Notes: generated by a model from the sequence alone, not told the origin. 64,000 bases of DNA from Terrisporobacter petrolearius (GCF_020748185.1 NZ_JAHZMO010000005.1:1-64000), one strand, 5' to 3'; counted from the stretch's first letter, positions 1-8,955 are shown. Numbers and translations: made by a program.

Positions 1-74
1 TATTACAATAATTATAGATGTCAATGGAATTTAAAAAAGCTGACTCCTAATAAGTATAGAAGTCAACTTTTAAT

Positions 75-97
75 GACGGCTTAGCCAGTCGTTTTTT
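75..97 (+). terminator. Possible rho-independent terminator
   Basis: A short GC-containing hairpin (GAC-GGC/GCC-GTC with a one-base bulge) is followed by TTTTTT on the plus strand. It would end a plus-strand transcript that enters from the left of the window. The short stem makes this tentative. Positions 1-149 hold no other recognisable feature. Confidence 0.4.
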
Positions 98-149
98 CTA
101 GTGTCCTTGACAAAGGGTCCATTTTAAATTTGTGTTGTAACTCCATCTA

Positions 150-1637
150 TTAATTAAATAAAATTTTCTCTTTCAATTTTTCAAAGAAACTATTGTTATA
201 GTATCCCAACGTCCTTGTATTATTGCCAAAACTAGCTAAAATATGAAGTTCGCCATTACACAGACCTAACTTACTACTTATAGGCCCTTCTTTAACATCC
301 ATATACTGTACTTTTTCATATTTTATAATACTAATTTTTTTAGCAAAAACACCCCAGGACATAGCCATACTTTCATTACCCATATAAAGTCCACGAGTTA
401 TATAGATCATATAATAAAATAATACTAAAGTTAAAAATATTACAAAACCAATACCCACTAATATTAATGGTGAAATACCTGTATTAAACTTATAAATACA
501 ATATAAAATCACTGAAGAAAATATTGTTCCAAGTATAACATCAATAATTTTTATTATATGATGATTTTTAGATTCTCTCTCCAAATTTAAGTATTCTTCT
601 AAATTTAACTCTGGAAGCAAAACTTTCATATTTTTTATAAAATCTTCTTTATTACTAGATAATAAAATTTGAGAACCTTCAGAGTCATCATCTCCTACAC
701 CAATAGTTACTATGTCACTTTGATACCTTTTGAATATTCTGGATATATAAGATTGCTTAACATTTAAAGCATTAATCCTATTTATTGGCACAGCAAACTT
801 TTTTATTTTTAATAAACCATAGCTTATGTAAAGTTTATCTCCTTCACGTTTAATCGAAAAATTATAATATTTAATTAAATCACCAAAAAAGAATTGAACT
901 ATGGAAAAACAAGAAGTAATTAATACTATGGCCAATGCAAAAAAGCCTTTGGTTCCATCAAATTTGATTGAAGCAAATGCCGCAAATACTATCATAGCTA
1001 AGTTAAATATAAAGCCAAATAATGATAAATTATAAAAGCAATGCTTTAATACATCATTTACAGAATAAACTATGTCATACTCTATGTTTTCATCATCAAA
1101 ATATATCTCACTTCTTATCGCATCAATACTTATATTATCTTCTCCACTTTGTACATTCTTTAAATTTTCATTATTCATAAGAGATAAAACTTTATTTTTA
1201 AAATCATAGGCATGTTTTTTGGAAAGTACAATTTCTATATCTGTTGAATTTGCTGTAGATAAGCTATCCGTATCAATTTTTATTTTATAAGTTCCAATTA
1301 TTCTTTCAAAAATATTTTGTTCTAAGTTTACATTGGATATATTTCTAATTCCAAATGTATTCTCCTTTGAATTAATTGTATTTCTTTGAATGACTATTGT
1401 ATTTTCTTCTATAGCTATAAAAGTTTTAGCCCAAACCATAATATTGTAAATTAAGATTAGAATTAAGACACCCATAATAACTCCTAAAATTAATAGGTTT
1501 TCACCACTAAATCCTTCCTTTACCATTTCCTCCAAATCATCTAAGTTTCTAAAAAATATAAAAAACAATGCTATAATAACTCCACATGTTTTTTCAAGAA
1601 CAATACTCGGATGACACCTAAATTTTTCTTTACTCAT
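150..1637 (-). CDS. PH domain-containing membrane protein, YdbT-like
   Basis: A 495-residue membrane protein with several hydrophobic helices: a pair near residues 15-70, another pair near 200-265 and a further pair near 365-410. Between them are soluble segments typical of the bacterial PH domain (bPH2, formerly DUF304), for example the stretches around residues 75-155 and 265-330. It matches Bacillus YdbT in length and in having repeated bPH2 domains. The ATG at 1637 is chosen because AAGGAAGG lies nine bases upstream, whereas the longer GTG frame at 1646 abuts that site. It directly follows the smaller bPH2 gene, as ydbS-ydbT do in Bacillus. The family's molecular role is unknown; a link to the cell envelope is inferred. 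Confidence 0.8.
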   Translation of the reverse strand: MSKEKFRCHPSIVLEKTCGVIIALFFIFFRNLDDLEEMVKEGFSGENLLILGVIMGVLILILIYNIMVWAKTFIAIEENTIVIQRNTINSKENTFGIRNISNVNLEQNIFERIIGTYKIKIDTDSLSTANSTDIEIVLSKKHAYDFKNKVLSLMNNENLKNVQSGEDNISIDAIRSEIYFDDENIEYDIVYSVNDVLKHCFYNLSLFGFIFNLAMIVFAAFASIKFDGTKGFFALAIVLITSCFSIVQFFFGDLIKYYNFSIKREGDKLYISYGLLKIKKFAVPINRINALNVKQSYISRIFKRYQSDIVTIGVGDDDSEGSQILLSSNKEDFIKNMKVLLPELNLEEYLNLERESKNHHIIKIIDVILGTIFSSVILYCIYKFNTGISPLILVGIGFVIFLTLVLFYYMIYITRGLYMGNESMAMSWGVFAKKISIIKYEKVQYMDVKEGPISSKLGLCNGELHILASFGNNTRTLGYYNNSFFEKLKEKILFN

Positions 1638-1651
1638 AAATGTCACCTTCC

Positions 1652-2143
1652 TTATAATAAATTACCTTGCTTGTCTAATCTTGAATCTATAGCTACTTCA
1701 TTTATTTTCTTCTTAAGAGTATCAGCTATAAATTCAGACTTTTCATCTTCCAAAAACCTAATTGTAACATCTCCACCAGCTGTAGTAACGATAACTTTTG
1801 ACAGTTTAAACATTCTATCAATAGGTCCTTTTTCTATGGCAATTTTGTGAAGTCTTTCTATAGGAACTATATTTCTTTCTATAAATATAAATCCTTCTTT
1901 AACATCAATAGCATCTTCTGTTATCAAATACCTATATCTTTCATATCTTATCTTTGGTGATACTATTAAGTATAAAAAATCTAATAAAACTAATCCTATC
2001 ATTATGTTTACAACAATTTGTGGAAAATGATGACCAAATATAAACCAAATCACAAATAAAATACTACTACTTATTAAAAATTGTACTAACGAGGCTACAA
2101 ACATACAACTTATAGATATTTTGCTTAACTTTTCATATTTCAT
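1652..2143 (-). CDS. PH domain-containing membrane protein, YdbS-like
   Basis: A 163-residue protein with two hydrophobic helices (about residues 15-60) followed by one bPH2 domain that starts near KIRYERYRYLITEDAI. It is the expected small partner of the YdbT-like gene, which starts 14 bases downstream, and the two are presumably one transcript. The ATG at 2143 has AAGGGGGG seven bases upstream; the longer TTG frame starts too close to that site. Family members are often encoded in such pairs. Biochemical function is not known. Confidence 0.8.
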   Translation of the reverse strand: MKYEKLSKISISCMFVASLVQFLISSSILFVIWFIFGHHFPQIVVNIMIGLVLLDFLYLIVSPKIRYERYRYLITEDAIDVKEGFIFIERNIVPIERLHKIAIEKGPIDRMFKLSKVIVTTAGGDVTIRFLEDEKSEFIADTLKKKINEVAIDSRLDKQGNLL

Positions 2144-2244
2144 TAAATTTCCCCCCTTCAAAACGGATTAAGTGCATTAAGTTATTAACTCATTTTATTA
2201 TATTATAATTTACAAATAATTCCTATAAAGTTATAATTACAATT

Positions 2245-2420
2245 TGTTAAGGAAACATAAAAAATTCGCTTCGCTCATGTCGCCAACGAGATGCCTTCGC
2301 TATCGCTTCAGGCAACTCCGTTGCTCAAAAATACATTTTTTACATTTCCTAAATGAGTTGATATAACTTAATTCCAGAGTTTATCAACAGCGTAAATTTA
2401 ACTATAATTTCTTAAAAATG
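2245..2420. repeat. Dispersed intergenic repeat, copy A
   Basis: The gene gap holds a roughly 170-bp element starting near TTCGCTTCGCTCA and ending near ATCAACAGCGTAAATT. Its right-hand 90-100 bases are nearly identical to the element at 18430-18575, including CAAAAATACATTTTT and TTAATTCCAGAGTTTATCAA. The GTTGATA and TATCAAC segments can pair. No open reading frame is apparent. It lies just outside the uridine kinase terminator. Confidence 0.75.
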
Positions 2421-2424
2421 TAAA

Positions 2425-2462
2425 AAACAGCTTATTAAATTCATAATAAACTGCTTTTAGTA
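2425..2462 (-). terminator. Terminator of uridine kinase gene
   Basis: Read on the minus strand, AAAGCAGTTTATT and AATAAGCTGTTTTTT form a stem ending in a T tract immediately after the udk stop codon. Confidence 0.75.
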
Positions 2463-2463
2463 A

Positions 2464-3078
2464 TTATCCTAATATTAATTTTAAATGCTCTTGTAGGATA
2501 TGTATACCTGTAGTATTCTCTCCACCTCTTGGTATTATTATATCCGCATGCTTTTTAGAGGGCTCTACAAATTGCTCATGCATTGGTTTTACCGTATTAA
2601 CATATTGTGATAATACTGACTCTACACTTCTTCCTCTTTCTTTTGTATCTCTCAATATACGACGCATTAAACGTTCATCTGCATCTGTATCAACAAATAC
2701 TTTTATATCCATAAGATCTCTAAGTTCTGGATCTTCAAATATTAATATTCCTTCTACTATAATAACTTTTTTAGGGTGAGCAAGCACTGTTTCTTTAGCT
2801 CTAGTATGTTTAGTGTAATCATAAACAGGAACTTCTATTTCATTCCCTGCTTTTAAATTTTTTATGTCTTCTATCATTCTTTTTGTTTCAAAAGATGATG
2901 GATGATCGTAGTTTAAATTTTTTCTTTCTTCAAGAGTCTTATCATCATTTGCTTTGTAGTAACTATCATGACAAATTAACTCTATATCATCCTTAAAAAA
3001 CTCTTTAATATAATTTACTATAGTTGATTTTCCTGATGCAGTTCCACCTGCTATACCAACAACACTCACTTGTTTCAT
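2464..3078 (-). CDS. udk: Uridine kinase
   Basis: A 204-residue uridine/cytidine kinase that phosphorylates uridine to UMP with ATP or GTP (pyrimidine salvage, cytoplasmic). The P-loop GIAGGTASGKST lies at residues 8-19. Also visible are the family blocks CHDSYYK, NYDHPSSFE and VPVYDYTKHTR, and the region EGILIFEDPELRDLMDIKVFVDTDADERLMRR. Length is normal for Udk. The start is ATG 3078 with AGGTGGA about seven bases upstream; the longer frame would start with a GTG inside that site. It is monocistronic, with a terminator directly downstream. Confidence 0.95.
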   Translation of the reverse strand: MKQVSVVGIAGGTASGKSTIVNYIKEFFKDDIELICHDSYYKANDDKTLEERKNLNYDHPSSFETKRMIEDIKNLKAGNEIEVPVYDYTKHTRAKETVLAHPKKVIIVEGILIFEDPELRDLMDIKVFVDTDADERLMRRILRDTKERGRSVESVLSQYVNTVKPMHEQFVEPSKKHADIIIPRGGENTTGIHILQEHLKLILG

Positions 3079-3384
3079 ATTATCTTCCACCTACTCATAT
3101 ATTTTTACACTTACTTTTACCCAGCCGTAAAAGTCCGTTAATTATCTATATCTGAAATATTTTATCATATTTTCATGGATAATTAACATGGGAAAAATAA
3201 CCATATGATTTCAATTATACAAATAATCTTATCCTATTTATGTTATGTATCTTATAAATTATTATCAAACCATTTTAAGTTTATTCGTGCATTAATAGTT
3301 ATTATTCCAACTTATTATAACATAATCACATATTTTTTTACCATTTTTTTACACATAAGTAGATATATAATAATTTATAATATA

Positions 3385-3420
3385 AAAAAACTACTGGAAT
3401 TATTTATCCAGTAGTTTTTT
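3385..3420. terminator. Bidirectional terminator
   Basis: ACTACTGGA and TCCAGTAGT form a stem flanked by A7 and T6, so it can act on both strands. It serves the small minus-strand gene whose stop is at 3424. Confidence 0.8.
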
Positions 3421-3423
3421 AAA

Positions 3424-3621
3424 TTAAAATTTGTCATTACTATAATGTACTTCTTCATAAGAAGGTAATTTGAAATTTCCTTCTTTTTTTATTTTTTTAC
3501 TTACTTTTTCATTTTCATCTTCTATTAAATCAGTTAATTCTTCCAAATTTCTTGCATGATTTACAAAGTTGTTTATATCAGTTTCATGGAGTTCTTTTCT
3601 ACTTTGATTTACTTTTCGCAT
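3424..3621 (-). CDS. Small hypothetical protein
   Basis: A 65-residue, highly charged soluble protein (MRKVNQSRKELHETD...) with no membrane segment or cysteine and no family that I recognise. The ATG at 3621 is preceded by AAAGGAGG at ideal spacing, which supports real translation and a shorter start than the longest open frame. A strong terminator follows the stop, and the gene stands alone. The acidic/basic alternation in the C-terminal half (LIEDENEKVSKKIKKEG) may be helical. Confidence 0.6.
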   Translation of the reverse strand: MRKVNQSRKELHETDINNFVNHARNLEELTDLIEDENEKVSKKIKKEGNFKLPSYEEVHYSNDKF

Positions 3622-3822
3622 ATGTGCCTCCTTTTTTCTTCTATAAAATATAGATTTATTATAGATTTCCACACCCACATATTTTTATTACTAATAAAAC
3701 TAAGAATTGATTTCCAAAATATAAAATTTTTTATTTTTTTATAAAGATTTTAAATATAATTTTTTTTTATCATTGAAGGATTTTTATAAATATAATAGAA
3801 ATTATACTTATATCAAAATAAG

Positions 3823-3926
3823 AATCACAGCTCCCCCAAATAGCTGTGATAATACAATACATCTTTTTGAATTTCCCTAAAAAGAGTTGCTTTTAAAATG
3901 GTTAAATTTAACCATTTTACAACTCT
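3823..3926. repeat. Two strong inverted repeats in a 400-bp gene-free gap
   Basis: The gap from 3622 to 4032 has no open frame. It holds a hairpin with 9-bp arms (ATCACAGCT/AGCTGTGAT, 3823-3851). A larger hairpin at 3883-3926 has a core at 3895-3918 that is a perfect 24-bp palindrome (half AAAATGGTTAAA), flanked by AGAGTTG/CAACTCT. On the minus strand the larger one runs into CTCTTTTTAG. Either these are backup terminators for the acetyltransferase gene or they are parts of a small RNA. Confidence 0.5.
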
Positions 3927-3942
3927 TGTGTATAAAGTAAAA

Positions 3943-3995
3943 AAGCTATCTTTTTGTAATGATTATCATATCATTCATCAAGATAGCTTTGTTTT
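3943..3995 (-). terminator. Terminator of the acetyltransferase gene
   Basis: AAAGCTATCTT and AAGATAGCTTT form an 11-bp stem. On the minus strand it is followed by TTTTTTAC, about 40 bases past the stop at 4033. Confidence 0.75.
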
Positions 3996-4032
3996 TATAT
4001 ATTTTTTTATAAACCGATTGGTGTCCATATTA

Positions 4033-4632
4033 TTACCCTTTTATTATATCCCCATTTTTATTTAATATATTATCCACTAGTTTTTTATCTAAATCCCATA
4101 TTGATACAGGGTTTTTAACATCGTCTTTAAATTCTTGTAATACTTTATTCATCCAAATTACATCCATCCATTTATCGTGCTTATACACTGAGTTTGGAAA
4201 AATACTCATTACTTTAAATCCATACTTTTCATGGAATTTTATGCTTTTTTCGTTTATTGATAATATACAAGCATATACATTGTAATACCCCTGTGTCTCT
4301 AATAATTCTAATAAACTTTCATATAGGGCAGATGCTAATCTTCTTCCATGATAATTTCCATCAGCATATACTGAAACTTCTGCATTCCATTTGTATCCTT
4401 CTCTTTTAAATGGCTTTCCTGCATATGCATAAGCTACAACTACATCATCTATTTCACATACTAACCAGGGGAATTCTTTAGTTACTAGAGCAAATCTTTC
4501 TTCTAATTCCTCCATGGTTGGTACTCTATGCTCCGAGTTTACAACAATATCTTCTTGTTCAACATAAGGTCTATATATTTCTTGTATTCTCGCTAAATCT
4601 TTTACTGTTGCTAGGCGTATCTTCTTGCTCAC
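4033..4632 (-). CDS. GNAT family N-acetyltransferase (phosphinothricin acetyltransferase-like)
   Basis: A 199-residue GNAT acyltransferase. It begins IRLATVKDLARIQEIY and contains the acetyl-CoA loop around YHGRRLASALYESLLE, then the motif INEKSIKFHEKYGFK, as in Pat/Bar-type enzymes that acetylate phosphinothricin, methionine sulfoximine or related amino acids. The actual substrate is unknown. The start is assigned to GTG 4632 because GAGGAGG sits seven bases upstream; an upstream in-frame ATG lies within or before that site. The C-terminal 40 residues (NPVSIWDLDKKLVDNILN) extend beyond the core fold. It is a single gene followed by a terminator. Confidence 0.8.
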   Translation of the reverse strand: MSKKIRLATVKDLARIQEIYRPYVEQEDIVVNSEHRVPTMEELEERFALVTKEFPWLVCEIDDVVVAYAYAGKPFKREGYKWNAEVSVYADGNYHGRRLASALYESLLELLETQGYYNVYACILSINEKSIKFHEKYGFKVMSIFPNSVYKHDKWMDVIWMNKVLQEFKDDVKNPVSIWDLDKKLVDNILNKNGDIIKG

Positions 4633-4848
4633 TGTCTTCCTCCTCATTATTGTCGTTGGCATAGTAAAATATAGTCCACAAGTAATTTTATAATACAATT
4701 GAAGGTTAATGCAATATTTATTTTATTTTTTTACTATGTTAAAATAATTTTTTTAAATTCTTCTAAGTTTTGAGTATAATTAAGGCTAAATATGTTATTA
4801 TATTTAATTATGATATATATATTACAAACATAATAAGGAGATGAAAAT

Positions 4849-5691
4849 TTGATAAAATTAGGACAGTATAACAAGCTTAAAGTTAAAAGAAAAGCTGAAT
4901 TTGGATATTTTTTAGATGCTGAAACTGGACATACTAGCGATGATGTACTTCTTCACAATAGACTACTTAATAAAAATAAAATTGAAGTTGGTGACGAAGT
5001 AGAAGTATTTATATACAAAGACTCTGAAGGAAGACTTTCTGCTACTATGGAATACCCAAAGGCTCAAGTTGGAGAAATTGCTTATTTAAAAGTGGTAGCT
5101 CACACAAAAATAGGAAGTTTTGTAGATATTGGTCTTCCAAAAGATATCTTAGTTCCTTTTAAAGCACAAAAATACGAAATGACTAAAGGAAATAGATATT
5201 TATTCTATATTTACGAAGATAAAACTGGTAGACTTGCCGCTACTACTGACATATTCCCTTACCTTTCTGTAGAACATTCATATAATGTTGGTGACAGTGT
5301 TGATGGTATAGTTTACGGATTCCAAACTAACAATTCTGCAACTATATGTGTAGACAATAAGTATGATGGAGTCATATTAAGAAACGAGTACTTTACAGAA
5401 CTTAGTATAGGAGATAAGTTAGAAAACCTTAAAGTTATTAAAATTTACGAAGATGGAAGACTTGGACTTACTCCTAGAGGAGAAAGAAAAGTTGAGTTAG
5501 ATATGTTAGAACTAGCTATAATTAACTATATGGAAGGAAATGATGGATTTATGAGATTTAATGATAAGTCTTCTCCTGAAGAAATAGCTACTGTATTTAA
5601 TTCAAGTAAGAAAAACTTCAAAAGAGCTTTAGGTGTTCTTATGAAAAAGGAACTATTAATACAAAATGAAGAAGGAACTTTCCTAAAATAA
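4849..5691 (+). CDS. cvfB: S1 RNA-binding domain protein, CvfB/YitL family
   Basis: A 280-residue protein with the CvfB layout: tandem S1-like OB folds (about residues 5-65, 68-130 and 145-205) and a C-terminal winged helix (about 215-280). S. aureus CvfB binds RNA and affects virulence gene expression; Bacillus YitL is the counterpart. The start is TTG at 4849, set by AAGGAG eight bases upstream; a nearby ATG at 4841 opens only a two-codon frame. Signature segments are LLHNRLLNKNKIEVGDEVEVF and VAHTKIGSFVDIGLPKDILVPF. It is monocistronic, followed by an 80-bp tandem repeat and a terminator. Confidence 0.85.
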   Translation: MIKLGQYNKLKVKRKAEFGYFLDAETGHTSDDVLLHNRLLNKNKIEVGDEVEVFIYKDSEGRLSATMEYPKAQVGEIAYLKVVAHTKIGSFVDIGLPKDILVPFKAQKYEMTKGNRYLFYIYEDKTGRLAATTDIFPYLSVEHSYNVGDSVDGIVYGFQTNNSATICVDNKYDGVILRNEYFTELSIGDKLENLKVIKIYEDGRLGLTPRGERKVELDMLELAIINYMEGNDGFMRFNDKSSPEEIATVFNSSKKNFKRALGVLMKKELLIQNEEGTFLK

Positions 5692-5696
5692 ACTTA

Positions 5697-5856
5697 ACTT
5701 CATTAAGTTTATGGCGCCAACGATATACCTTTGCCAATGCTTCAGGTATCTCCGTTGCTTAAAATAAACAAGTTTTACTTCGTTAAGTTTATGGCGCCAA
5801 CGATATACCTTTGCTAATGCTTCAGGTATCTCCGTTGCTTAAAATAAACAAGTTTT
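5697..5856. repeat. Tandem duplication of an 80-bp unit
   Basis: Two consecutive 80-bp units (5697-5776 and 5777-5856) differ at only a couple of positions; for example ACTTCATTAAG in the first is ACTTCGTTAAG in the second. Each carries GGCGCCAACGATATACC and TCAGGTATCTCCGTTGCTT. The same words (GCCAACGA, TTCAGG, CTCCGTTGCT) occur in the dispersed repeat at 2250, so this is a related, shorter member. It lies directly after the cvfB stop codon and before its terminator. Confidence 0.85.
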
Positions 5857-5868
5857 ACAAAAATAAAG

Positions 5869-5904
5869 TGAGGAGTAATAGCTATTCTATTACTCCTCTT
5901 TTAA
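5869..5904. terminator. Bidirectional terminator
   Basis: GAGGAGTAATAG and CTATTACTCCTC form a perfect 12-bp stem with a TTTT tract on the plus strand and a weaker T-rich tract on the minus strand. It sits between two convergent genes and can serve both. Confidence 0.85.
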
Positions 5905-5944
5905 TTATCCATGTTAATATCCCTTTTATTTTATTAAAAATTTA

Positions 5945-7042
5945 TTATATATTGGCTAAAATGTCCTCTTTATTCTTTAAGTGTCCAAGACCTATACTAT
6001 CTAAAGTTAATCCTTCTTTATAAAAATCTCTTCCTATTAATGTTCCACCAAGAACTATTATAGAATCAATATTAGGAGTAGGCACATTTAAAACTTTTCC
6101 TAAATCAGACCAAAGTACAAGACCTGTTGATATATCTTCTACCATGTATCTTCCTTCCACACTTGCCGGACCTTTTATATGTTGAAAAACTGGACTTGTG
6201 TTAAAAAGTTCATGCAAAGGTTTGTCTTCATTTGCAAAGTAGCCTCTATTTATACGAGCTTGCTTAGTATCTTCTAACTGAATGTTTAAAGCCTTTGCTA
6301 CAGCTTCTCTTTCATTTTCTACTGCTTTAACTATGTTTACTGTATGCTCAGTTATACCTTCTTTGTATAACCAAAATTCTCCCTTAGTGTAATCGATTCT
6401 TCCTGCATTTAATAAAGTTGGTCCTGGATGAACTAAAGGATTAGGATTTTCTAAATTCACTACAATTACATTATCTGCTTTTACAAAACAATCATATATT
6501 TGGATACAGGCATTGAATACTTCATCTGTATTATATGATGGATAACCAGCTAAATAAACTTTTCCTGCTTTTAAAGAAATATCTACTCTTCCTTCATTTA
6601 CATATGCTCTTGTAGCATAAGTTAAAGAATTGGTTTCTCCAATTTTAAAGTCTTTTTCTATGCCCATTTCTTTTGCTTTTTTTACAAATCTAACAGAAGC
6701 CATAGCTGGAGCGGAATTGATTAAAATCACTTGATCTTCTTTAACTATTGGAGCAAGTATTTCTGCAAAATATTCTATTCCCATTCCTGGTACTGTTATC
6801 ATAATAATTTGACAATCCTTAATTGCTTTTTCTAAGTCATCAGTTATTAAATTAATTTTTTCTACTGATTTTTTACCTTTATATTCCATAGCTATTTCAT
6901 TATTTCTTTTAATAAATCGTAAGTCTTTACAAAATCTTTTGGATTGAAATATATTTACTAAAAATCCCTTTTGAGTTAAATCTGCTGCTGCAGTAATTCC
7001 TCCATTTCCACCACCTAATATTGCTACTCTTTCTACTTTCAT
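5945..7042 (-). CDS. NAD/NADP octopine/nopaline dehydrogenase family protein
   Basis: A 365-residue oxidoreductase. The N-terminal Rossmann fold starts VERVAILGGGNGGITAAADL (dinucleotide-binding GGGNGG, residues 8-13). The second half matches octopine dehydrogenase-type catalytic domains, with NPNPLVHPGPTLLNAGRI carrying the family's H-P-G and asparagine residues. Such enzymes reductively condense an amino acid with a keto acid, or act on related substrates; the substrate here is not predictable. The ATG at 7042 follows AAGGGGG at a slightly long spacing. It stands alone, convergent with cvfB. Confidence 0.8.
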   Translation of the reverse strand: MKVERVAILGGGNGGITAAADLTQKGFLVNIFQSKRFCKDLRFIKRNNEIAMEYKGKKSVEKINLITDDLEKAIKDCQIIMITVPGMGIEYFAEILAPIVKEDQVILINSAPAMASVRFVKKAKEMGIEKDFKIGETNSLTYATRAYVNEGRVDISLKAGKVYLAGYPSYNTDEVFNACIQIYDCFVKADNVIVVNLENPNPLVHPGPTLLNAGRIDYTKGEFWLYKEGITEHTVNIVKAVENEREAVAKALNIQLEDTKQARINRGYFANEDKPLHELFNTSPVFQHIKGPASVEGRYMVEDISTGLVLWSDLGKVLNVPTPNIDSIIVLGGTLIGRDFYKEGLTLDSIGLGHLKNKEDILANI

Positions 7043-7165
7043 ATAATATGATTTCCCCCTTCGTGTTTTGTTGTTATTTATAATACATAAAAATAAATTT
7101 ATGAATATTGAATAATTTTTTGAAATTACTTTATAATATATAGTAATTCTACATAATTTAGGCAA

Positions 7166-7561
7166 GTTTTTGCCATGCCTTGTACTTGTTACTTTATTCT
7201 TTTTTAAAAAAGAAGTGCTATGTTTGTTATTCTCTTAGCGCTTCTTTTTGCATTTTCTATTATAAAAATATTTGTAATTAAAGCTTACAAACTATTCATA
7301 TTCCTTCTTTTATAGCTTTTTTAAAATATAAAATCAAATTAAAAAATATATTTCAACAAAAGTTACATAACCAACTCTTTCATTGAAGTTGGTACTTTGA
7401 ATATTTTATAACAATCTTTTTTCTATATATTCATTCTTTTACTTTAATGCATTTATTAAGGATTTTTTATTAATTTACGAAAAAAATAACCTATTAAGAT
7501 AATTTAATAGGTTATTTTACATAATAACTCATTTTTCAAAAAATTTCAATAACATAAATTA
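7166..7561. other. Gene-free gap with two hairpins
   Basis: No credible open frame is present. A stem-loop at 7206-7252 (AGAAGTGCTA/TAGCGCTTCT) has T tracts on both strands but no adjacent gene end, so it could be an orphan terminator. A second, weaker stem (CCAACT/AGTTGG) lies near 7370-7392. The terminator of the next gene is listed separately. Confidence 0.5.
7480..7518 (-). terminator. Terminator
   Basis: AAAATAACCTATTA and its complement form a 14-bp stem followed on the minus strand by TTTTTTTTCG. It ends the gene whose stop lies at 7562. Confidence 0.8.
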
Positions 7562-8083
7562 TTAATATTTTTCAAACCATTTGGTCATATCCTCCATTGT
7601 TTTAATATCAATGGAATCATCAACAATAAAAAATATACTACTACTATTATTTCCTACAAAATCAATATAGTAACTGTCAACTTTAATATTATTTAAATAA
7701 AAATTGCAAGATTGATATCTACACCCATTGGAATAAACATTATTATTTCCGTAGGGGGATAAAAATATTTTTTCAATTGAAATAACATCACCTAAATGGT
7801 AATCCTCTAAGGAATGCTCTGACTCTAACTGGTTTTTAGCTAAGGAGTAATCTTTAATTGAATGCTGAATAAGATAAACTTTTGAACCTTCATTTTCTAT
7901 AGGCATATTTGCAAAGTAAATATATCCATCTTTTGTTTTCCCACAGTACCAACTTTCAGGAACCTTAGCAATTCCTATGTTGGGTATTTCTACCTCTTTA
8001 TATCCATCATATCTATAGTGTTCATTTACAAAAAATAAGAATACTATAGATATTATCACCATAAAAATACCGCTCTTTTTCAT
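7562..8083 (-). CDS. Membrane-anchored hypothetical protein
   Basis: A 173-residue protein with one N-terminal hydrophobic helix (MKKSGIFMVIISIVFLFFV), giving a signal anchor or signal peptide, and a soluble extracytoplasmic remainder. The stretch around VPESWYCGKTKDGYIYFAN resembles small secreted clostridial proteins that contain a 'VP..W' strand, but I cannot name the family. The ATG at 8083 has AAAGGGG upstream; the longer frame lacks a site. It precedes a terminator and is separated by about 150 bases from the rhodanese lipoprotein. Confidence 0.6.
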   Translation of the reverse strand: MKKSGIFMVIISIVFLFFVNEHYRYDGYKEVEIPNIGIAKVPESWYCGKTKDGYIYFANMPIENEGSKVYLIQHSIKDYSLAKNQLESEHSLEDYHLGDVISIEKIFLSPYGNNNVYSNGCRYQSCNFYLNNIKVDSYYIDFVGNNSSSIFFIVDDSIDIKTMEDMTKWFEKY

Positions 8084-8186
8084 TTCACTCGCCCCTTTAC
8101 TTGTAATACTAAGTATATTTATACAAATTAAATAGATATCCTTTTTATTCATAACAAAATAAAGTGACTTTATCTCCTATATTTCA

Positions 8187-8237
8187 TGAAATTTAAAAAG
8201 ACTAAATTATTTATTAATTTAGCCTCTTTAAATTTCA
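8187..8237. terminator. Terminator of the rhodanese gene
   Basis: TGAAATTTAAA and TTTAAATTTCA pair, with an inner CTAAATT/AATTTAG stem. This gives a long hairpin directly after the minus-strand stop at 8242. Confidence 0.7.
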
Positions 8238-8241
8238 TATA

Positions 8242-8955
8242 TTATTTTAATTTAAATTCGTACTCTTTTACGCCATCTACTGAATTAGTAACATTTGTAT
8301 ATCCATTTTTATCTAATAGCTGTGATGCTTCAGAACTTTTAGTTCCTGTATTGCAGTATAATAATATTTCTTGGTCTTTATTTTTTAATTCTTTTTTAGC
8401 TTTTGCTTCAAATTCATCCATTGGTATATTAACTGCATTTTCTACTGAGCTTTTCTCAAAATCTTTAGCATCTCTAAGGTCTAATATAACAGCCTCTTTA
8501 TTTTCTGTTGCTAATTTCTCAAATTCACTTCCAGTTACATTAGTATATTTAACTGTATCATAATCATATTCTTCCATTCCATCTTCAGCATTGTATACTT
8601 TAGTGAATTCTTTATCCACTAACATTTGTCCTGCTTCTCCACTTTTCTTTCCTGAATTACATATTAACACTATTGTTTGATCTTTATAGCCTTCTAACTC
8701 ACTTATTTTTCCCTCAAAATTATCAAATGGTATGTTTATTGCATTAGCTAAATGTCCTTTTTTGTATGCATCTGCACCTCTTACGTCTATTACCAATGTC
8801 TCTTTGGTTTCCTTTACTAGCTCTAGTGTTTTTGCTGAGTCTATTTTGTTATATGTTTTTTCGCTCTCCTTTGAAGAACACCCTATTGCAAAGCTTAATG
8901 TCACAACCAGTAACATCCCCAATGATAAAACTTTAAATTTTTTGTTTAATTTCAC
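8242..8955 (-). CDS. Lipoprotein with two rhodanese-like domains
   Basis: A 237-residue exported lipoprotein. The signal peptide ends in a lipobox (SFAIGC, lipidated Cys at residue 26). Two rhodanese domains follow, at about residues 38-135 and 139-236. The first has the active-site loop CNSGKKSG and the second CNTGTKSS, so both retain the catalytic cysteine that would carry persulfide sulfur. Domain boundaries are marked by VIDVRGADAYKKGHL and ILDLRDAKDFEKSSV. The start is GTG 8955 with GGAGGG seven bases upstream. Role: probably sulfur transfer or cyanide/thiosulfate handling at the outer membrane face; the partner is unknown. Confidence 0.85.
   Translation of the reverse strand: MKLNKKFKVLSLGMLLVVTLSFAIGCSSKESEKTYNKIDSAKTLELVKETKETLVIDVRGADAYKKGHLANAINIPFDNFEGKISELEGYKDQTIVLICNSGKKSGEAGQMLVDKEFTKVYNAEDGMEEYDYDTVKYTNVTGSEFEKLATENKEAVILDLRDAKDFEKSSVENAVNIPMDEFEAKAKKELKNKDQEILLYCNTGTKSSEASQLLDKNGYTNVTNSVDGVKEYEFKLK

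Noticed and set aside
3205-3414. Plus-strand 69-codon hydrophobic frame
   Set aside because: Ile/Tyr/Leu-rich, no ribosome-binding site and largely poly-AT; typical of random frames in intergenic AT-rich DNA.
5697-5856. CRISPR repeat pair
   Set aside because: The two 80-bp units are nearly identical over their whole length, so there is no repeat-spacer structure.
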